From Gammaproteobacteria bacterium (lineage in GTDB: Bacteria > Pseudomonadota > Gammaproteobacteria > Steroidobacterales > GCA-2729495), in NCBI GenBank assembly GCA_023383735.1, contig JAHDYN010000069.1, positions 1 to 8,018 on the forward strand: a stretch of DNA of 8,018 nucleotides. Direction: 5' to 3'. Positions 5,593 to 8,018 of this stretch are shown here, piece by piece (position 1 is the first letter of the stretch; each line of letters starts with the position of its first letter). The notes beneath the pieces were generated by a model. That model worked only from the letters and a program-made list of their open reading frames with translations. It did not search any database and was not told the DNA's origin. A program made the translations under genes and the position numbers.

Positions 5593-5936
5593 ATGGAGTT
5601 GACCCGCAAGTCATCGGGCGGATCCTTGCGCACCTGGAGCAAACAAAGCCGGCGAGCGGCTCAGCCGCTGACCTCACCACAGCACACCGCGCCCGTGGTC
5701 CGCCGGGGCAGCGGGAGTTCGACCTCAACTGAGCACGCCCAGCGTGCCCGAGCTACGGGCGCGCCGTGGGCGGCTGTGTCCTCGGCATCCCGCACTGCGA
5801 GAATCCCGCCCGCAGGCCGGTATTTCCCGCGGTGCAACCGGCTGCTACAGCACTGGGCAACGGTTACCGAGGGTCGCCGGCTTCTCGCCGTGCGGCTACA
5901 CTGTCGGCAACATGGGCTTTGAACGTCCTATTCGCC
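5593..5936 (+). mobile_element. 3' end of an IS91/ISCR-like element
   Basis: It contains the transposase C-terminus (5601-5732), then about 180 bp without coding signal, then GGCTTTGAACGTCCTATTCG at 5915-5934. That motif closely matches, from memory, the end sequence TTTGAACTTCCTATAC described for IS91/ISCR rolling-circle elements. It abuts an MBL remnant on the left and a comF remnant on the right. The rest of the transposase gene is absent. Which named end (ori or ter) the motif represents is not assigned. Confidence 0.6.
5601..5732 (+). pseudogene. C-terminal fragment of an IS91-type transposase
   Basis: Forty-three codons ending at the TGA at 5730-5732. They begin DPQVIGRILAHLEQTKPASG and end ARGPPGQREFDLN. 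This resembles the tail of IS91/IS801-like Y2 transposases, where a 'DP.VI.RIL.HL' helix is followed by a Pro/Arg-rich linker and a short acidic end. The catalytic part and the zinc-finger region are missing. Family assignment rests on this short pattern and is supported by the terminal motif 183 bp downstream. Confidence 0.6.
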
Positions 5937-6185
5937 GTCGCCGCCAGCTGCCTGAGGCATGTGCTCCTGATCGACGCTGTGCTGACCACCGGGGCCACGG
6001 CGGCGGCCGTTGGAGAGGTCTTTCGGAATGCCGGCGTGGAGAAGCTGTCCCTCTGGACGGTTGTCGTCCGCTACCAGATGAAAATGTCAACGCAGGTGAC
6101 AGAGACGGGCCTCGAGGGCCCCGTTACTCCGGCTCAGTCCAAAGACTACGAGGCTCGATGCGCCCGATCGTCAGGCTGTACCTAA
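5937..6185 (+). pseudogene. comF: comF C-terminal remnant (phosphoribosyltransferase fold)
   Basis: The frame reads VAASCLRHVLLIDAVLTTGA, then TAAAVGEVFRNAGVEKLSLW. This is the PRPP-binding loop and final strand of ComF-family proteins, in which VLLVDDVLTTGAT is the usual form and a V.VWTLAR-type ending is expected. Homology fades by about 6071; the open frame runs on to the TAA at 6183-6185. The second acidic residue of the loop is replaced by Ala (codon 5976-5978), in line with decay. All upstream parts, including the cysteine motifs of ComF, are missing and are replaced by the IS91-like end. ComF acts in DNA uptake in competent bacteria; this remnant should not be functional. Confidence 0.7.
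6150..6153 (+). promoter_or_regulatory. Ribosome binding site of the phospholipase-D lipoprotein
   Basis: GAGG lies 4 nt before the ATG at 6158. It supports this start over far upstream in-frame starts that would run through the IS and comF remnants. Confidence 0.5.
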
Positions 6186-7693
6186 CCATGTGCGCGCTGC
6201 TGCTGGCGGCTTGTGCCGCACTACCTCAGCGCCCCGAGCTTCCACTGCAAATGGCCATACCTGCGGGATCCCACACCAAACTCGATTTGCTGATTGCGCC
6301 AGCGGAAGCGAGACACCCTGGCGCAGCAGGTTTTCGCCTCGTCAGCACGGGACCCGAGGCCTTCGCGATCAGGGTCCGGACAGCGGCCTTGGCAGAACGC
6401 AGCCTGGACGTGCAAACCTATATCTGGAACAGTGATCTCACCGGGCAATATCTTGCCCACGTGCTCCTTACCGCTGCGGACCGCGGCGTAAAGGTTAGGC
6501 TGCTCGTCGACGACATGAATGCGCGCAGCAGGAATCTTTCGTTCACGGCGCTTGGTGTTCATCCGAACATCGAGGTTCGAGTGTTCAACCCCCTCGCGTC
6601 ACGCAGCGGCGCGCTGCCATTAATGGGTGATTTCCTCTCAAGCGGCAAGCGCCTGAACCACAGAATGCACAACAAGATCTGGATCGCGGACAATCGAATC
6701 GCGATCGGCGGCGGCCGGAACCTCGGTGACGAGTATTTCGGCGCCAGCGAAAACGTGAATTTCGTCGACCTTGATTTCGCAATGGTTGGTCCAGTGGTGC
6801 GCGAAGCGTCGGCGTCGTTCGACAAGTACTGGAATTCGCGGGCCGCATATCCGATCGCGCTACTGAACCCCGGGGCGCTCACCCCGGTGGAGCTCGAGAG
6901 GGTGCGAAAGGGCGCCGACCAGGCAGCGGCGCAGGGCAAGGTCAGTTCCTATGCCAAACTATTGAAGCGTGACGACGCCGTCGAAAGACTCGTCGACGGC
7001 GACTGGACACTCGATTGGAGTAGCGACTTCCTGTTCGTCTCGGATGATCCACTCAAGGCACTGAAGCGTCCGGGCCTCGATAAGTCCAACGTGCTGAGCG
7101 TGCTCCTGCCGGTCCTGAAGTCGGCACAGAAGTCTCAGATGCTGATCTCGCCGTATTTCGTCCCTGGAGTGACCGGAACTGATGCTTTTGTTGCCAAAGT
7201 GAAGGATGGCCAGCAGGTACGCATCCTCACGAACTCGCTTGCCGCAAACGACGTAACGCTAGTACATGGCGGATATTCACGGTACCGCAAGGCTCTGCTC
7301 TCGGGCGGTGTTGAGTTGTGGGAGTTGAAGCCGCTGCCCGGCTCGAAAGCCAAGAAGAGCCTGTTCGGTTCCAGCAGCGCCAGCCTGCACACGAAGGCGC
7401 TAGTAGTGGACAGCCTGCAGCTTTTCGTCGGCAGCTACAACCTCGATCCGCGGTCGACCTCACTCAACTGCGAGCAGGGCGTGCTAGTGACAAGTGCGGC
7501 ACTGGCCGGTCAGTTTGAACGGATCTTTGCTCAACAGTCCGATAGCGCTCGCGCCTGGCGGGTGAGTCTCGTCGATGGTGACCTTTCCTGGACCGACGGC
7601 ACGAAGACTTACGACAGCGATCCGCTGGCGACCACTGCCCAGCGGTTCCAGGCGTGGCTTGCGCGGGTGCTGCCGTTTGAGTCGCAGCTCTAG
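6158..7693 (+). CDS. Phospholipase D-family lipoprotein (cardiolipin synthase C-like)
   Basis: A 511-residue protein. It starts with a lipoprotein signal: R2 and R6, a hydrophobic stretch, and lipobox L16-A-A-C19, with A20 after the cysteine, compatible with outer-membrane sorting. Two HKD motifs follow: H171-N-K173-x4-D178 with GGGRNLGDEYF downstream, and H411-T-K413-x4-D418 with GSYNLDPRS downstream. Both are complete. The layout and length fit the YmdC/ClsC group, which makes cardiolipin by phosphatidyl transfer, but other phosphodiesterase roles cannot be excluded. An in-frame ATG at 6188 would remove the positive n-region. The gene uses AGG, CTA, GTA and ATA codons more freely than the two-component genes, a possible sign of separate origin. 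It stands alone and converges on the ubiA remnant. Confidence 0.9.
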   Translation: MRPIVRLYLTMCALLLAACAALPQRPELPLQMAIPAGSHTKLDLLIAPAEARHPGAAGFRLVSTGPEAFAIRVRTAALAERSLDVQTYIWNSDLTGQYLAHVLLTAADRGVKVRLLVDDMNARSRNLSFTALGVHPNIEVRVFNPLASRSGALPLMGDFLSSGKRLNHRMHNKIWIADNRIAIGGGRNLGDEYFGASENVNFVDLDFAMVGPVVREASASFDKYWNSRAAYPIALLNPGALTPVELERVRKGADQAAAQGKVSSYAKLLKRDDAVERLVDGDWTLDWSSDFLFVSDDPLKALKRPGLDKSNVLSVLLPVLKSAQKSQMLISPYFVPGVTGTDAFVAKVKDGQQVRILTNSLAANDVTLVHGGYSRYRKALLSGGVELWELKPLPGSKAKKSLFGSSSASLHTKALVVDSLQLFVGSYNLDPRSTSLNCEQGVLVTSAALAGQFERIFAQQSDSARAWRVSLVDGDLSWTDGTKTYDSDPLATTAQRFQAWLARVLPFESQL

Positions 7694-7724
7694 TTACTGC
7701 AAATCACTCTGGCCACGTGCCTGC

Positions 7725-8018
7725 TCAGGCGACTGACCGGACGGTGTGGTTGAGGAGAATGCCGGCGAAAATCGCTGCGCCGAAGTACTGATTGGCCCTG
7801 AAGGCCCGCGGGCAGGCTTCGGTCTCGGCCGCGAAGGCCATGGGGATTCCCCAGCCGAAGGCGGCCCCCAGCAGGAACTGGGGAGCAGACAGCAAGCGTT
7901 TGCTGAACGGGTAGACGATGGTCAAGGCCCCGACGGCAAACAGGCGAGCAAGGGGGTTCAGCAACATCAGCAGTGCGAAAGCGATGAGACTGAGCAACGC
8001 GACAAGGTGGAGCGGCTG
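7725..8018 (-). pseudogene. ubiA: 4-hydroxybenzoate polyprenyltransferase remnant with internal deletion
   Basis: The frame is open from the window edge to the TGA at 7725-7727. The first part is a clear UbiA segment: membrane helices, then [20 protein letters not shown], then [12 protein letters not shown]. It jumps directly (near 7818-7827) to [20 protein letters not shown], then GILLNH, which corresponds to the extreme C-terminus of UbiA (usually R.REACFRAF.NN.W.GA..FAG). Roughly 100 residues that normally lie between are gone, including the second Asp-rich motif (YDT.YA..D..DD) and several helices. UbiA prenylates 4-hydroxybenzoate in ubiquinone synthesis; without that motif it should be inactive. 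The junction keeps the frame. The N-terminal part with the first NDxxDxxxD motif lies outside the window. Confidence 0.8.

Noticed and set aside
5744..6157. A long in-frame N-terminal extension of the phospholipase-D protein.
   Set aside because: It runs through the IS end and the comF remnant in another frame, has low-complexity Arg/Gly-rich composition, and would bury the lipoprotein signal.
7719..7730. GCCT-GCTC-AGGC hairpin between the phospholipase and ubiA stops as a terminator.
   Set aside because: The stem is only 4-5 bp and no T-run follows on either strand.

Overview
The window looks like a high-GC, Gram-negative proteobacterial chromosome, most likely a gammaproteobacterium. The reasons are a PhoQ-like histidine kinase with the DLAHSLKTP box, a UbiA remnant, a ComF remnant and a lipoprotein phospholipase-D protein. 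No rRNA or other taxonomic marker is present, so this placement is inference.

Layout. (1) 1-2283, + strand: the tail of a PepSY-domain protein, then an OmpR/PhoP-type response regulator and a PhoQ-type sensor kinase, packed as a translationally coupled operon. (2) 2265-3296: a 1.03-kb element carrying an intact RAYT/IS200-like HUH (Y1) transposase with a DnaA-like C-terminal helix-turn-helix. It is bounded by an 18-bp perfect inverted repeat that runs inward into tandem 9-bp units (TTTGGCTTA/ATTGGCTTA). The element sits exactly in the convergent gap between the kinase and the next gene, and its repeats supply stop codons. (3) 3296-4657, - strand: a three-part protein with a zinc ribbon, a SAM methyltransferase core resembling the N2227/carnosine-N-methyltransferase group, and a PqqD-like C-terminal module. 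(4) 4684-6185: a zone of decayed genes. It holds an unrecognised C-terminal fragment, a frameshifted and truncated PIN toxin with an apparently intact antitoxin, the last 57 codons of a metallo-beta-lactamase-fold hydrolase, the 3' end of an IS91-like element with its terminal motif, and the last part of comF. (5) 6158-7693, + strand: an intact lipoprotein of the phospholipase D / cardiolipin synthase family. (6) 7725-8018, - strand: a ubiA reading frame that has lost its central part, including the second Asp-rich motif.

How it fits together. The two-component operon, the methyltransferase and the phospholipase-D lipoprotein look functional. The stretch between methyltransferase and phospholipase looks like a place where insertions and deletions have collected, with gene ends butted against one another. 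The two most unusual items are the RAYT element with 9-bp-unit ends that terminate its neighbours, and the zinc ribbon-methyltransferase-PqqD-like fusion. I see no tRNA, rRNA or CRISPR array.
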